Notes: generated from the sequence alone by a model not told the origin. A stretch of DNA of 43,766 bases from Bacteroidales bacterium (GCA_016286145.1 JAEESD010000003.1:1-43766), one strand, 5' to 3'. Positions 9,198 to 19,192 are shown, counted from the first letter of the stretch. Numbers and translations are program-made.

Positions 9198-10213
9198 GAG
9201 TCTGCGAACTGTCCGGGGAGGTAGCAGTGCATCCAGTCGTGGGAGATGTCGACCAGTTTACCTTCCGAGATGCGGAGCGTAACCATCAGCTCGTCCTGAG
9301 TGTTCGGGGCGCTCATATTCGAGACCGCGTTTCCTATTGAATAGTATACAGGGACTTTGCGCCCGTCGGTGGTAGTGATATTCGCCGCATCCTGGACCAC
9401 GTGGGGATGGGCGCCGACGATAGCGTCTGCCCCCGCCTGGGCGAGATCGATTGCCCAACGCTCCTGCGAAGCGTTGTGTTGGAGCTGGTATTCCTCGCCC
9501 CAGTGGGGGCAGACGAGGACAAAGTCGGCGCCCCGCTCCTTCGCCTTAGCGATCAAAGGAAGGACCTCGCTTCCCTGCTGGATAAGGACTTGGTGTTCAA
9601 GCTCGGGATAGCGGTTGGTTCCATAGGTAAAGTTGACAATTCCGATAAGCTGATCTTTGACCCTTACTATCAGCGGGTTATGAAGAGTATCCTGAGGCGC
9701 GCCGATTCCGGTATAAGAGATGCGTCCTTCGGATTCCATCAGGTCGTAGTACCAGATAGTCCTGCGAAGGCCATTCGCTCCCCTGTCAAGGATATGATTA
9801 TTTGCTGCGAGAAAGACATCTACTCCGCAGTCTGCTATGTACTCGGCGTAAAGATCAGGGGCGCTGAACGCCGGATAGCCCGTGTAAGGCTCTCCTCCGA
9901 GAGTGAACTCCATCCCTGCGATCGAGAGGTCCGCCTCTTTCAGTTTCGGAGCGATATAGTCCAGGAATGGTGTAAAGTTGAATTCTCGGACGGTATCGCC
10001 AGCCGCTTTATTCCTGGCCGCATCTATCTGCCCCTGATGGAGCATCACATCGCCTATAATACGGATAGTCACCGTATCGGGCCGGGCGGCAGGGAGCAGT
10101 TTGGGAATACTTTGGGATGCGACATTGGACAGCGCGGGTTGCGATTGGCGGAAGTTACAGGAACTCGCCAATGCGACGAGGGCCATAACGGCTATTATTA
10201 TCCTTGATTTCAT
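9173..10213 (-). CDS. CapA-like (poly-gamma-glutamate/capsule) lipoprotein
   Basis: IRIIGDVMLHQGQ, LSIAGMEFTL, AANNHILDRG, DAIVGAHPHVVQ. SpII signal LASSCN. Confidence 0.85.
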   Translation of the reverse strand: MKSRIIIAVMALVALASSCNFRQSQPALSNVASQSIPKLLPAARPDTVTIRIIGDVMLHQGQIDAARNKAAGDTVREFNFTPFLDYIAPKLKEADLSIAGMEFTLGGEPYTGYPAFSAPDLYAEYIADCGVDVFLAANNHILDRGANGLRRTIWYYDLMESEGRISYTGIGAPQDTLHNPLIVRVKDQLIGIVNFTYGTNRYPELEHQVLIQQGSEVLPLIAKAKERGADFVLVCPHWGEEYQLQHNASQERWAIDLAQAGADAIVGAHPHVVQDAANITTTDGRKVPVYYSIGNAVSNMSAPNTQDELMVTLRISEGKLVDISHDWMHCYLPGQFADSYATVFFR

Positions 10214-11547
10214 AACAGATGCCTTGCGGCGGTAAGATAAGCGGTTTGTTTGGAAAGAAGGGTTTCACGGGCAGTCGTAAGGGCGAGGGCAGCGCGCAGG
10301 ACTGCCGAGGCGGTAGACTGGCCAGCGGAAAGGCGGATACGCTCACGCGCGAGGCAGTTCTGGGCGTAGGCAACGCCCTCCTCGGCGGAACCGATCTCCT
10401 GCCATAGGGTTTCGAGCTCAAGGCGTAGCATCCCTTCGCGAAGGCGCAGGCGCGACATAAGATAGTCGCGGTCCATCTCAGCTTTCTGAACCTCGTAATC
10501 GTAGCGGCGGGCCCGGGCCGAAGCCTTTCCAAGATCTGTGATCGGCACCCTGACCATCGCAAAGACCATCCCGTTTGCGGAACCGTCCTTAGGAAGCATC
10601 ATAGCCCCATATCCATAAGAAGCCCCCACGGCCACCTGGGGCAGATACTCCCCTACCGACATCTTCTTTTCGGTCTGCTTCGCCTCTACCTGGAGTTCGA
10701 GGAGCTGCGCTTCGTCCCCTGCCTCAACGGGCCGGGCCCTCGAAAATATCTCCTCCGGGGGGAGCAGCTCTGAAGACATTTCGGAAAAACGGAGGCTGCG
10801 CAGCGCCAGTGCGTCATATTCGCAGCCGATAAAGTCCATCAGGTCCATCTTCAAGAGCACTAGCGAGCCCTCGAGGCGGTATTTGGCTGCGCGGATTTCG
10901 CCCTGCTTGAGCTTGAGCTCGGTAAGGTCGGAATCTGAGACCAGGCCCGCCGACACGGCCGAGCGTAAATCCCGCTCAAGGCTGTCCAGCATAGACAAAG
11001 CCTCGTCGACCGTCTCATCCTTGCGCTGAAGGGCGACTATGCGCCAGTATTTACTCTCAACGGAGTCGGAGACCGATTTCAGCGCGAGCTCTTCCTGCAG
11101 CAACGCGGCCTTGACGCCGAGATCGGCGAGGCGGTTGCCCGACACTATGCGGCCGCCCGCATAGAGGGGCTGGATAACTGTAGCCGTGAACCCGTATCCG
11201 CGGGACAGGGTTTCGTAGTAGGGTTTGATACCATTTTCGTAGGCCCGGGCCGAGATGTCGGTCGCGAGAACGCGCGCCGCGTCCGAACTGCCAAGCACGT
11301 CGGACAGTGTAAGTCTAACCATCGGGTCGAGCGCGTCGTAGGCCAGCGCGGTCAGGGACACGGACGGGACGAACGCCCAACGCGCCTCGCCCTGCCGGGC
11401 CCGCGCCGCAAGAACGTCGAGCGAGGACTTTCGCGCATAGATGCTCCGCACACAGGCCGAATCGAGGCACTGCTGCAGGGTCAGTTCCTGGGCGAAGCCG
11501 CTAAGCGCTGAGAGCATCAAAAGCAATATGATCGCACTGCGTTTCAT
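10210..11547 (-). CDS. TolC family outer-membrane efflux protein
   Basis: Signal peptide MKRSAIILLLMLSALSGFAQELTLQQCLDSAC and coiled-coil repeats. Start reassigned from 12021 to the ATG at 11547, which overlaps the stop of the RND gene (ATGA). Confidence 0.8.
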   Translation of the reverse strand: MKRSAIILLLMLSALSGFAQELTLQQCLDSACVRSIYARKSSLDVLAARARQGEARWAFVPSVSLTALAYDALDPMVRLTLSDVLGSSDAARVLATDISARAYENGIKPYYETLSRGYGFTATVIQPLYAGGRIVSGNRLADLGVKAALLQEELALKSVSDSVESKYWRIVALQRKDETVDEALSMLDSLERDLRSAVSAGLVSDSDLTELKLKQGEIRAAKYRLEGSLVLLKMDLMDFIGCEYDALALRSLRFSEMSSELLPPEEIFSRARPVEAGDEAQLLELQVEAKQTEKKMSVGEYLPQVAVGASYGYGAMMLPKDGSANGMVFAMVRVPITDLGKASARARRYDYEVQKAEMDRDYLMSRLRLREGMLRLELETLWQEIGSAEEGVAYAQNCLARERIRLSAGQSTASAVLRAALALTTARETLLSKQTAYLTAARHLL

Positions 11548-14500
11548 TTCTTGTCGGCGTTTTTGAAGAGTCGCCAGTAGGATACCGGCATAATCAGGGT
11601 GATAAGGAAGATGCTGAGCATAGTGCCGAAGCAGATGGTGATACCCATCGGCATCCAGAGGAGGTCGCCGCTCAGGATCATCGGCAGGACGCCGAGTGCC
11701 GTAGTACATGAGGTGAGGAAGATGGGCCTCATACGCCTCTTGCCCGAAAGGAGCGAGGCTTCGCGCACTGCTACACCCTCGGAGCGCAGCTGCTCGGCAT
11801 ACTCGAACATAAGGATGCCGTTGCGGACGATTATACCCACAAGGGACACAAGCCCGAGAACAGCCGTGATGCTGAAATCCTGGCCGAATATCCAGAGCCC
11901 GAACGAGGCGCCGAAAAGACACAGCGACGAAAGGACCATAGTAAGAACAGCGACCGAGGCCTTGCGGAAGTGGACAAGAAGGAAGAGGAACAAGACCAGG
12001 CAGGCGGCGGCGAACGACCATCCGATCTGTGGGATTACCGCGTTGTTGAGCGTCGAAAGCCCCTGCATACTGTAGCTCACCCCTTCGGGCAGGTCGGGGG
12101 CGATTTCCGAACGTACGTAGTCCTCGAGCTTTTTCTGCACCGCCGGCTGGCTGACCCCATACTTAAGGTCGCAGCCTACGGTAACGACGCTTACTCCGCC
12201 GTGGCGCACGAGGCTCTCGTACTGCCAGCCCGGAGCGACCGAGGCTACCTGCCTGAGGGGCACGCTCACGCCGGGGAGAAGGGTGGGCACCTGCTGGTCC
12301 GCGATAGTCCCGTAGGACATATCAGGCGAGATACCTTCGCTGTAGATGTTGACCGGGACCTGACGGTCGCCCTCCCACAGAGTCGCTATCGTCTCGCCGC
12401 CGAAGGTACCTGCGAGCGAGAGCGAAAGAAGGGTCTTGGAAACGCCCAGGCGCGAGGCTTCGTCGCTGTCGAGGGTTATCTCGACCGACGGGGCAAGGCC
12501 GTCGAGGTCGCTGTGGACCCACTGCGTCTCGCCCTGAAGCGAGGTAAGGAACGCGCTCACCCTGCTGACGGGCTCGACAAGCTGCTCCCGGTCCGCAGAG
12601 CTGAATCGTACGGCCACCGGGGTGTCTACTGCCTGGTAATCCATCTGCTTGAAGCGAAGGCGCGCGTCCGGGAAGATGTGTTCATAGCGGCCGGGGTACT
12701 CGCGCAGCATCTCTTCGGTAGCCTGGTTCGATTTAGTGTTGACTATGATCTGGGCGGTACGGGGCGAAGGTAGGATGGGGGTATAGGTGGCGGCGAAGCG
12801 GGGCGCGCCCTCTCCCACGAACGAGGTGACCGAGACGACGCGCGAATCGCTCAGAAGCAGGCGTTCGAGGGAGTCTGCGCGCGCCCGGGTTTGCTCGATA
12901 CCATTGCCCGATTCGGCATAAAGCTCGATCACGAAGAAGTCACGGGCGGCCTTAGGCATCATCTGGATGTTGATGCGGGAGAACATCAGGACTCCCAGCG
13001 CGATTGCGGCGATTCCGCCGATGATAGTCAGCGTGTGGAACCTGAAGCACCACTCGAGGCAACGCTCGTAAATCTTCTGAAGGCCGGAGAAGAACCAGTC
13101 CTGGGCCCGGGCTATAACAGTCTTTCTGTCCTCGCCGGCGCCGCCGATGAAACGCACCTCAAGCGAAGGGACTACCGTAACCGCATAGAAGAGCGAGGTC
13201 ATCAGGGCAGTAAGTACGATCCACGGGAAAAGGCGGATGAAATCGCCCAGATAGCCAGTGATAATGAGCTCCATCGGGAAGAACATCAGGCAGATGGCCA
13301 GGGTCGCAATAAAGGTAGGCATAAACAGCTCCTTCGCGCTGGTCGCGGCGGCATCGACCCCTTTGCGCCCGAGGCTGAGGTGCTGCATATAACCGTCCAT
13401 CGTGATGATGGAGTCGTCCACTATCATTCCGAGCACCACGATCAGGGCTGCGAGGGTAACGGTATTGAGCGGCATACCCGTCATATACATTACTGCAATG
13501 GAGACGCCTATGCAGACGGGCACGCCCGAACTCGCAATCAGGGCCGAGCGCAGCGGGAAGAGCAGCAACATCACGAACACGACTACAAGCATCGAGATAA
13601 GGAGGTCGCGAAGGAACGACCAGACGCTCCTGTCTACCACCTTAGGCTGGTCGCATATCCTGCTCATCTTTACGCTGTCCGGCAGATCCCGGGAGTAAGA
13701 GGAGATGACCTCGTCCACCTCATCCCCGAATGCGACGATATTGTGGTCGGGGCGCATCTCGATATTGACGATAAGACAGGGATGGCCGTTGTAGGAGATA
13801 AACGAAGAAGGGGCCTTGCTGCGCCTCTCGATACGGGCTATATCTTTGAGCCTTACGACATTACCCGAAGGATCGGAGTAGACTATCCTCTCAGCCACTT
13901 CCCTCTCGCTCACTACCGAACTTGCGATATGGATGGCGGACTCGGTATAGTCTGTCGAGAATATACCGGCAGGGACCGAAAGAGATGCGCCGCGATACTC
14001 CAGAAACAGCTGCGAGGGGTCGATCCCATAGGCCGAGAGCCTGTCACGGTCTACCGTCACCGCTATTTCCTCCTGCTGCTTACCCATCACAGAGGCCTTG
14101 GCCAGATCTGGGATAGCGCGCAGGCGCTCGCAGAGGGCATTGGCATAGTCCTCCAACTCGGAGTAACTCTTGTCGGAGGACTCCATCGCAAGAAGGATAG
14201 AACTGGTATTTGAGAAATCGTCCAATACGGCGATAGCAATAACTCCGGTCGGCAGGGTCAGCTTACGGGCCTGAAGACCGAGTTTAATCTTCGACCAGAC
14301 TTCGTCTTTTCTGCTTTGGGGGACCTTCTCTTCAAGGTCTACATAGATGTAGCAGATACCTTCTTTACTTACCGAATGAAGAGGCGCGCGATGAATCTCT
14401 TTAAAAGTAAAAAGGTACTCTTCCAGAGGTTTTGTCAGCTGAGCCTCAACCTGGGAGGCAGTAGCACCGGGATATACTCCGGCAACGAGGCCTTGTTTTA

Positions 14501-14663
14501 TCTCGAAAGTCGGAAACTCGTCCTTGTTCATCCTCTTGATTCCGAACACTCCAAGGGCTACGACCGCAAGGACAAAGAAGGCCACTACTCCCTTCTGGGA
14601 GACTGACCATCTCACCCAGGCGCCTATGCCTCTGTCGGAAGATGATGAACCGGGGAACTTCAT
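11544..14663 (-). CDS. RND-family (AcrB/HAE1-like) efflux permease
   Basis: 1039 aa; VYPGATASQVEAQLTKPLEEYLF, GMIVDDSIITMDGYMQH, GIIVRNGILMFEYAEQL; two sets of TM helices. Confidence 0.92.
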   Translation of the reverse strand: MKFPGSSSSDRGIGAWVRWSVSQKGVVAFFVLAVVALGVFGIKRMNKDEFPTFEIKQGLVAGVYPGATASQVEAQLTKPLEEYLFTFKEIHRAPLHSVSKEGICYIYVDLEEKVPQSRKDEVWSKIKLGLQARKLTLPTGVIAIAVLDDFSNTSSILLAMESSDKSYSELEDYANALCERLRAIPDLAKASVMGKQQEEIAVTVDRDRLSAYGIDPSQLFLEYRGASLSVPAGIFSTDYTESAIHIASSVVSEREVAERIVYSDPSGNVVRLKDIARIERRSKAPSSFISYNGHPCLIVNIEMRPDHNIVAFGDEVDEVISSYSRDLPDSVKMSRICDQPKVVDRSVWSFLRDLLISMLVVVFVMLLLFPLRSALIASSGVPVCIGVSIAVMYMTGMPLNTVTLAALIVVLGMIVDDSIITMDGYMQHLSLGRKGVDAAATSAKELFMPTFIATLAICLMFFPMELIITGYLGDFIRLFPWIVLTALMTSLFYAVTVVPSLEVRFIGGAGEDRKTVIARAQDWFFSGLQKIYERCLEWCFRFHTLTIIGGIAAIALGVLMFSRINIQMMPKAARDFFVIELYAESGNGIEQTRARADSLERLLLSDSRVVSVTSFVGEGAPRFAATYTPILPSPRTAQIIVNTKSNQATEEMLREYPGRYEHIFPDARLRFKQMDYQAVDTPVAVRFSSADREQLVEPVSRVSAFLTSLQGETQWVHSDLDGLAPSVEITLDSDEASRLGVSKTLLSLSLAGTFGGETIATLWEGDRQVPVNIYSEGISPDMSYGTIADQQVPTLLPGVSVPLRQVASVAPGWQYESLVRHGGVSVVTVGCDLKYGVSQPAVQKKLEDYVRSEIAPDLPEGVSYSMQGLSTLNNAVIPQIGWSFAAACLVLFLFLLVHFRKASVAVLTMVLSSLCLFGASFGLWIFGQDFSITAVLGLVSLVGIIVRNGILMFEYAEQLRSEGVAVREASLLSGKRRMRPIFLTSCTTALGVLPMILSGDLLWMPMGITICFGTMLSIFLITLIMPVSYWRLFKNADKK

Positions 14664-14664
14664 T

Positions 14665-15693
14665 TTAACGGACTATACCTACCTTCATTCCAGTACTTAC
14701 TTTCGATGCGCCGGACACTATAACTAAATCCCCCTCATCGAGCCCCTCGGAAACAACTATGCCGTCTCCGCTGAAGCCTTCAGGGGTGATGTACTTCTTA
14801 CCTACTACCCCTCCTGTAGCTGTCCAGACAAAACGCCCTCGTGTGTCAGTCATCACCGCCGAGGCAGGAATGACAGTTCCCAAAGCGTCTTCAGCCTTCA
14901 GACGGACCTTGCAGACCATACCCGGCATCAGCCCTTCGGCTTTAGGAATTGAAACACGACAATCATAGCTGCGCGAAAGTACGGAAGCCACCAGACCTTT
15001 CGACTCCAGCCTGCCATCCAGCGTCTTTTGTAAAGCTGGAATCTCAATAGAGGCACGTGTACCATCGTTATATAGATGGTATTCATTCTCGGGAAGGGAG
15101 AATCGAGCTTCGATCGAGCCGAGATCTACAATACTCAGTATCGGTTTTGAAATTGAAACATCCTCGCCCTCAACGCACCACACTTTATCTACGATTCCGG
15201 ACAATGGAGTTTTCAGGCTGCAGCGTTCGCGCGCGTCCCTCGCGGCGGCCTCCGCCGCCCTTGCCTCATCGACCTTTGTCTGGATACCTATATACTCAAC
15301 TTCCGCGAGCGCGCCGCTTTCGTAGACTTTCTTTGCGCGCTTGAGGCCGTCCTCGGCCTGGGCAAGGCGCGAAGAGGCCGCCTTGTAGGCGCTCTCTACG
15401 GACTCCGAACGGATCTTTCCAAGCGACTGTCCCTTCGCGACCTTACTGCCTTCCCTGACGCTTAGTTTATCGAGCGTTCCAGGCGCAGGGGCGGTAAGAG
15501 TAGCCGTTCTGGAGGCGGCCAGGCTGCCGACATAGACGGTATTGCCGGAAATGTCGCCGATATGGACTTCTTTCACCTTCACTGTTACCGGTTTCGAGGG
15601 CGAGGGGGCCTGACGGAGCGACACCACCCTGCCCTTGCAGCCGGCGGTCAGCGCGGTCAGCGCGATCAGCGCTAAAAGTATTCTGCTATTCAT
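14665..15693 (-). CDS. RND efflux periplasmic adaptor (membrane fusion protein)
   Basis: APGTLDKLSVREGSKVAKGQSLGKI, LKTPLSGIVDKVWCVEGEDV, lipobox LTAGCKG. Possible upstream start at 15705. Confidence 0.85.
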   Translation of the reverse strand: MNSRILLALIALTALTAGCKGRVVSLRQAPSPSKPVTVKVKEVHIGDISGNTVYVGSLAASRTATLTAPAPGTLDKLSVREGSKVAKGQSLGKIRSESVESAYKAASSRLAQAEDGLKRAKKVYESGALAEVEYIGIQTKVDEARAAEAAARDARERCSLKTPLSGIVDKVWCVEGEDVSISKPILSIVDLGSIEARFSLPENEYHLYNDGTRASIEIPALQKTLDGRLESKGLVASVLSRSYDCRVSIPKAEGLMPGMVCKVRLKAEDALGTVIPASAVMTDTRGRFVWTATGGVVGKKYITPEGFSGDGIVVSEGLDEGDLVIVSGASKVSTGMKVGIVR

Positions 15694-16297
15694 TTTGGGT
15701 CGCAATGCAATTAATCCTGGAGGCGGTTACAGTCCCCTCAAACGAGCTCTCTGAATAGTCCCCTTCGTAGACCAGGCCGAATACTATCATATTGTCGTAG
15801 CGCGTCCCCGAGCCGGAAAGCTGGAGGTCGTGATACGAGAACGCGACACCGATCCGGTCATGGACGGGAACGAAGCGACCTGTCTTTTCCAGTGTTATCG
15901 TACCGCCTGAAACGCCCGCCTGGACCACCACCGGGTCTCCACCGGTAATGTTCATAGTAAGAACCATCTTGTCGCCAGATTTCTCCAATATGTGCATCTG
16001 GCCGCTCTCGGTAACCAGCCTGCGCGTGATGACAGTATCCCTGACCGACACGGTATCGGTCTTTGTGACATAGTTGTAGGTAGTATCAGTGATCGGAATG
16101 CCCATAATAGTTACAGTATGGACTACGGTATCGATCCTTACCGTATCGAGGGCTGTCTCATACAGTTTTCCTGTGATTTCTATACTTCCGCCCGTTTTGA
16201 ACGAATAGCTTCCGCGCATCAGCGCCGGGCCTTCTTTGGCGCAGGAGGCCAGAACAAGCCCCGCAACAAGTAATATATAAATGGATTTATTCATCAT
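15686..16297 (-). CDS. Hypothetical lipoprotein, first gene of the RND operon
   Basis: ORF with SpII signal VLASCAKEG that overlaps the adaptor start. Confidence 0.65.
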   Translation of the reverse strand: MMNKSIYILLVAGLVLASCAKEGPALMRGSYSFKTGGSIEITGKLYETALDTVRIDTVVHTVTIMGIPITDTTYNYVTKTDTVSVRDTVITRRLVTESGQMHILEKSGDKMVLTMNITGGDPVVVQAGVSGGTITLEKTGRFVPVHDRIGVAFSYHDLQLSGSGTRYDNMIVFGLVYEGDYSESSFEGTVTASRINCIATQNE

Positions 16298-16414
16298 AGA
16301 TTATGTCTTCCTTTGCTAATGTACTCAAATCCACCGATTTAAACAACAAGTAGATTAATTCTCCATATTGCCCAACGCATAACAGACCTGCTCCAGAAGA
16401 GGAATGCTGAGGAT

Positions 16415-16861
16415 TTATGCCATTCCTGCGAGGAGGGCGGAGGGGGTGATGATGGGAGGGAGGGAAAGGCCGCGGGCCGATAATTCCTTCGTGATTTTGA
16501 ACTGGAAGTCCTTGATATTGTTTGTTACGATTGTCGTACATCCAGCCTTGGCGGCGCAAACAGCCTGAAGGACGTCTTCAAAGTCTCGGCCAGAAATCCA
16601 ATATGATTCTCTTAATTGATCGGCGTCCATAGGAAGAACCTCAATAATAGATTGGATTTGCAATAAAGTCGGGACAAGAGCTGCTTTGCTGACAGACTTT
16701 CGAAGAATGAAGGCAATGTTAGCCATCGTCAGATAAGAGCAGCAAAGGCGAAGTTTCCCGCTCTCCCCCGCCTGGAGAATACGGGAGGAATCTTCATAGC
16801 CTGGTCTTTGCTGCAGCAGATCGAGAAGGATGTTTGTGTCAAGAAAAATTTTGGGAATCAT
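16415..16861 (-). CDS. PIN-domain (VapC-like) toxin
   Basis: FLDTNILLDLL, DFEDVLQAV, IVTNNIKDF. ATGA overlap with the upstream antitoxin gene. Confidence 0.82.
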   Translation of the reverse strand: MIPKIFLDTNILLDLLQQRPGYEDSSRILQAGESGKLRLCCSYLTMANIAFILRKSVSKAALVPTLLQIQSIIEVLPMDADQLRESYWISGRDFEDVLQAVCAAKAGCTTIVTNNIKDFQFKITKELSARGLSLPPIITPSALLAGMA

Positions 16862-17118
16862 TTCGACAACAGGTATTTAAGCCTTTCTTCTTCCCAGTCG
16901 AGATGTGCTCCGGACCTGGCTATGCCAATAAGCGAAATAATCTTTTGGGAAGTAACTCCTTCGGGTACAACGACATCTGAACTTCCCGCATCTCGTTCAA
17001 TCAAATCCTCAATGTAGCGTTTAAGAGACACATCTCTCCTTCTTGCCTTGTCTGACAAGACATTGAATACATCCGGCTTGATGTCGACAAGTTTTCGTCT
17101 GGTGTTTGGTGTGTTCAT
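16858..17118 (-). CDS. RHH-type antitoxin paired with the PIN toxin
   Basis: MNTPNTRRKLVDIKPDVFNVLSDKARRRDVSLKRYIEDLIE (ribbon-helix-helix-like). Immediately upstream of and overlapping the PIN gene. Confidence 0.75.
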   Translation of the reverse strand: MNTPNTRRKLVDIKPDVFNVLSDKARRRDVSLKRYIEDLIERDAGSSDVVVPEGVTSQKIISLIGIARSGAHLDWEEERLKYLLSK

Positions 17119-17132
17119 ATATATACTTTTTA

Positions 17133-17163
17133 CAAAGATATATATAAACCGCACAAAAGCAAA
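17133..17163 (-). promoter_or_regulatory. Promoter for the toxin-antitoxin pair: -33 TTTG (17163-17160), 19 bp, -7 TATCTTTG (17140-17133)
   Basis: Plus-strand CAAAGATA and CAAA at consensus spacing. Confidence 0.5.
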
Positions 17164-17194
17164 AAAATCTCCCGGGCCGATGAGGTCCGGGAGA
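17161..17194 (-). terminator. Rho-independent terminator downstream of the 17202-17762 lipoprotein gene
   Basis: Minus strand TCTCCCGGACC-TCATC-GGCCCGGGAGA (one mismatch/wobble) followed by T7. Confidence 0.8.
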
Positions 17195-17201
17195 ACAGAA
17201 T

Positions 17202-17762
17202 TTAAGGTTTGTACAAGACTTCGATACTCGTTATCCTCGCTTCACTTGAAGGCGTAAGGACAATACTAGTAGCCGAGCCGGACCAGGTGCCCGTCGTTCC
17301 GCTCAGGCTGTAGGAACCAGTATCTGCGGTTATTGTACCGCCAGAATACCCATTAATATAATGAAGGATTACTCCCACAATTTCCTTGCTGTCTGTTGTA
17401 GAGATTGTAATATCGTACCCGGCACTCGCCCTTATATAAGTAGACTGGTTACGCCCCCGATCAAAGACGGCCCGGACAATCCCTGAGCTCAGCGTCCTGC
17501 TACCCCAGTTATTGTTGGTTCCGGAAGGAGTCAGCGTCGCCAGATTATACGCCATATTGTACAACTCGGCCTCATGGTAGATGGCTTTTGTGCCGCCGGT
17601 TTCGTAGGAACGGACAGTTACGGTGTCCGGCTTTCTTACCGCCTCTGGCAGCAGTTCCGGGACAGACTGGGGATTGACGCTCTGGGCCTCCTTTCCGCTG
17701 CGGTTCCAGCAGGAAGTAAGAGACAGGATAGCAAGCAAGGTTATCAGCATCCGTGTTTTCAT
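17202..17762 (-). CDS. Small lipoprotein with a CBM/jelly-roll-like C-terminus
   Basis: SpII signal SLTSCWN; C-terminal 'SLSGTTGTWSGSATSIVLTPSSEARITSIEVLY' pattern. Confidence 0.65.
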   Translation of the reverse strand: MKTRMLITLLAILSLTSCWNRSGKEAQSVNPQSVPELLPEAVRKPDTVTVRSYETGGTKAIYHEAELYNMAYNLATLTPSGTNNNWGSRTLSSGIVRAVFDRGRNQSTYIRASAGYDITISTTDSKEIVGVILHYINGYSGGTITADTGSYSLSGTTGTWSGSATSIVLTPSSEARITSIEVLYKP

Positions 17763-17839
17763 ATTGTAAAGTTAGCACTTTTCAGAAAGGAACAATAAAA
17801 TTAATTGCTATCTTCACTGCAGATAAAAGGCGGAAAACG

Positions 17840-19135
17840 ATGAAACGGAAGCTGATATATGCCCTGTGGGCGGTTCTGGCGCTGGTTTGCGGGCAGGCAA
17901 CGGCAGCGCGGGCGGAGACGAAGCCGGCAGCGACGGGAGCAGCTCAGGCGACGGCCGTGGTCACGCTGTACGGCCACGTCACGGATGCTGCGAGCGCGGA
18001 GGCGCTGTTCTATTCGTCGGTGGCGCTCGAGGGCGAAGCAATCACGAATGTATCAAATTCGCAAGGCTTCTTCTCCTTCAAGATTCCCGCCGGCAGCGAA
18101 GGCAATATCGTCGTCAGCCATCAGGGTTATTCGCAGATGGCAATTCCTATCTCCAGTTTCGCAGGCCACGGCGAGAGCAACCCGCTCGAGATTAAGCTCG
18201 TCCCGATTTCGATCCGCTTGGATCCCGCTTTCGTCCGGGATATCGACCCCAAGGTCCTGCTTGAAGCGGCCTACCGCAGCGTCCGGGACAACTACCCTCA
18301 GCAGCGCAGGGGCCTGACGGCGTTCTACCGTGAGATCGGCCGCAAGGGCAGCTCGAAGTACGTCTTCCTCAACGAAGCGGTCATCGACATCGACAAAGCT
18401 CCATACATCGGGTGGGGATCTGACCGGATGGGAATCTACAAGGGCAGAGGAACCTGCAACTATGATGTCACGGACACCGTCGTCATCAAACTCCAGGGCG
18501 GAGTCAGGTCTACTATGGACCTCGACATAGTCAAGTATCCTTTCGTGGGTCTGCCTCTGATCGAGGCGCTGAACTCCTACAACTTCAAGCTCACCGGCAT
18601 CTCCAGCCACGACGGAATGCTCTTCTACGAAGTTGAGTTTGAGCCCGCCGAAGACGAGAAACAGATCCTCTACCGGGGAAAAGTCTACATCGAGACCGAA
18701 AGCCTCGCGATAGGACGTACGGAATTCTCGATGGCAATCGACGGACGCGAGCAGGAAGCCGCCGGGAAGTTTGTAGTCAAGCGCTCCGCTAAGACCCGTT
18801 ATCTGGCCCACAGAGCAGACTATACCGTCAGCTACCGCCGTTTCGAAGACGGGTGGTACTACGACTACTGCCGTGCGGAATTCCAGCTCTCTACCCGCCG
18901 CAGGAGGTCCCTCTTCAAGACCTACTTCACCATCACCGAAGAGATGGCGGTCACCGGCCACAAAACCGGAGACTTCACAATCGAAAAAGACAACCAAGTC
19001 AAATTCAAGGATGTCCTTTCAGAGAAAGTCTCCGATTTTCGTGACGACGCCTTCTGGGGCGACTACAACATCATCGAGCCCGACCAATCTATCGAGGTAA
19101 TCATCAAAAAGATTATCCGTCAGCTTGGAAGGTAA
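17840..19135 (+). CDS. CarboxypepD_reg-like domain protein (DUF5686-like/TonB-system-associated type)
   Basis: LYGHVTDAASAEALFYSSVALEGEAITNVSNSQGFFSFKIP followed by LTAFYREIGRKGSSKYVFLNEAVIDI. Start moved from 17753 to the ATG at 17840, before a signal peptide. Confidence 0.75.
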   Translation: MKRKLIYALWAVLALVCGQATAARAETKPAATGAAQATAVVTLYGHVTDAASAEALFYSSVALEGEAITNVSNSQGFFSFKIPAGSEGNIVVSHQGYSQMAIPISSFAGHGESNPLEIKLVPISIRLDPAFVRDIDPKVLLEAAYRSVRDNYPQQRRGLTAFYREIGRKGSSKYVFLNEAVIDIDKAPYIGWGSDRMGIYKGRGTCNYDVTDTVVIKLQGGVRSTMDLDIVKYPFVGLPLIEALNSYNFKLTGISSHDGMLFYEVEFEPAEDEKQILYRGKVYIETESLAIGRTEFSMAIDGREQEAAGKFVVKRSAKTRYLAHRADYTVSYRRFEDGWYYDYCRAEFQLSTRRRRSLFKTYFTITEEMAVTGHKTGDFTIEKDNQVKFKDVLSEKVSDFRDDAFWGDYNIIEPDQSIEVIIKKIIRQLGR

Positions 19136-19160
19136 TTCATCTCTCTATCCTACAGGCATA

Positions 19161-19192
19161 AAAAAACTCCCCCGCCGGGAGGCGGAGGAGTT
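19161..19192 (-). terminator. Rho-independent terminator at the 3' end of the fimbrial locus
   Basis: Minus strand AACTCCTCCGCC-TCCC-GGCGGGGGAGTT (12 bp stem, one mismatch, 4-nt loop) merging into a T-run. Confidence 0.82.

Noticed and set aside
10210-12021. 603-aa version of the TolC ORF with a long N-terminal extension
   Set aside because: The extension overlaps the RND CDS in another frame and precedes a clean signal peptide. Start moved to 11547.
12891-14213. 440-aa plus-strand ORF antisense to the RND permease
   Set aside because: Its product is His/Arg/Asp/Gly-rich with no recognisable domain, no signal and no promoter. It is a shadow of a well-supported RND CDS in GC-rich DNA.
16287-16559. 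90-aa minus ORF between the PIN gene and the RND-operon lipoprotein
   Set aside because: Its first part is out-of-frame PIN sequence. The tail (GELIYLLFKSVDLSTLAKEDIIYDE) looks protein-like but lacks a start. At best a gene remnant.
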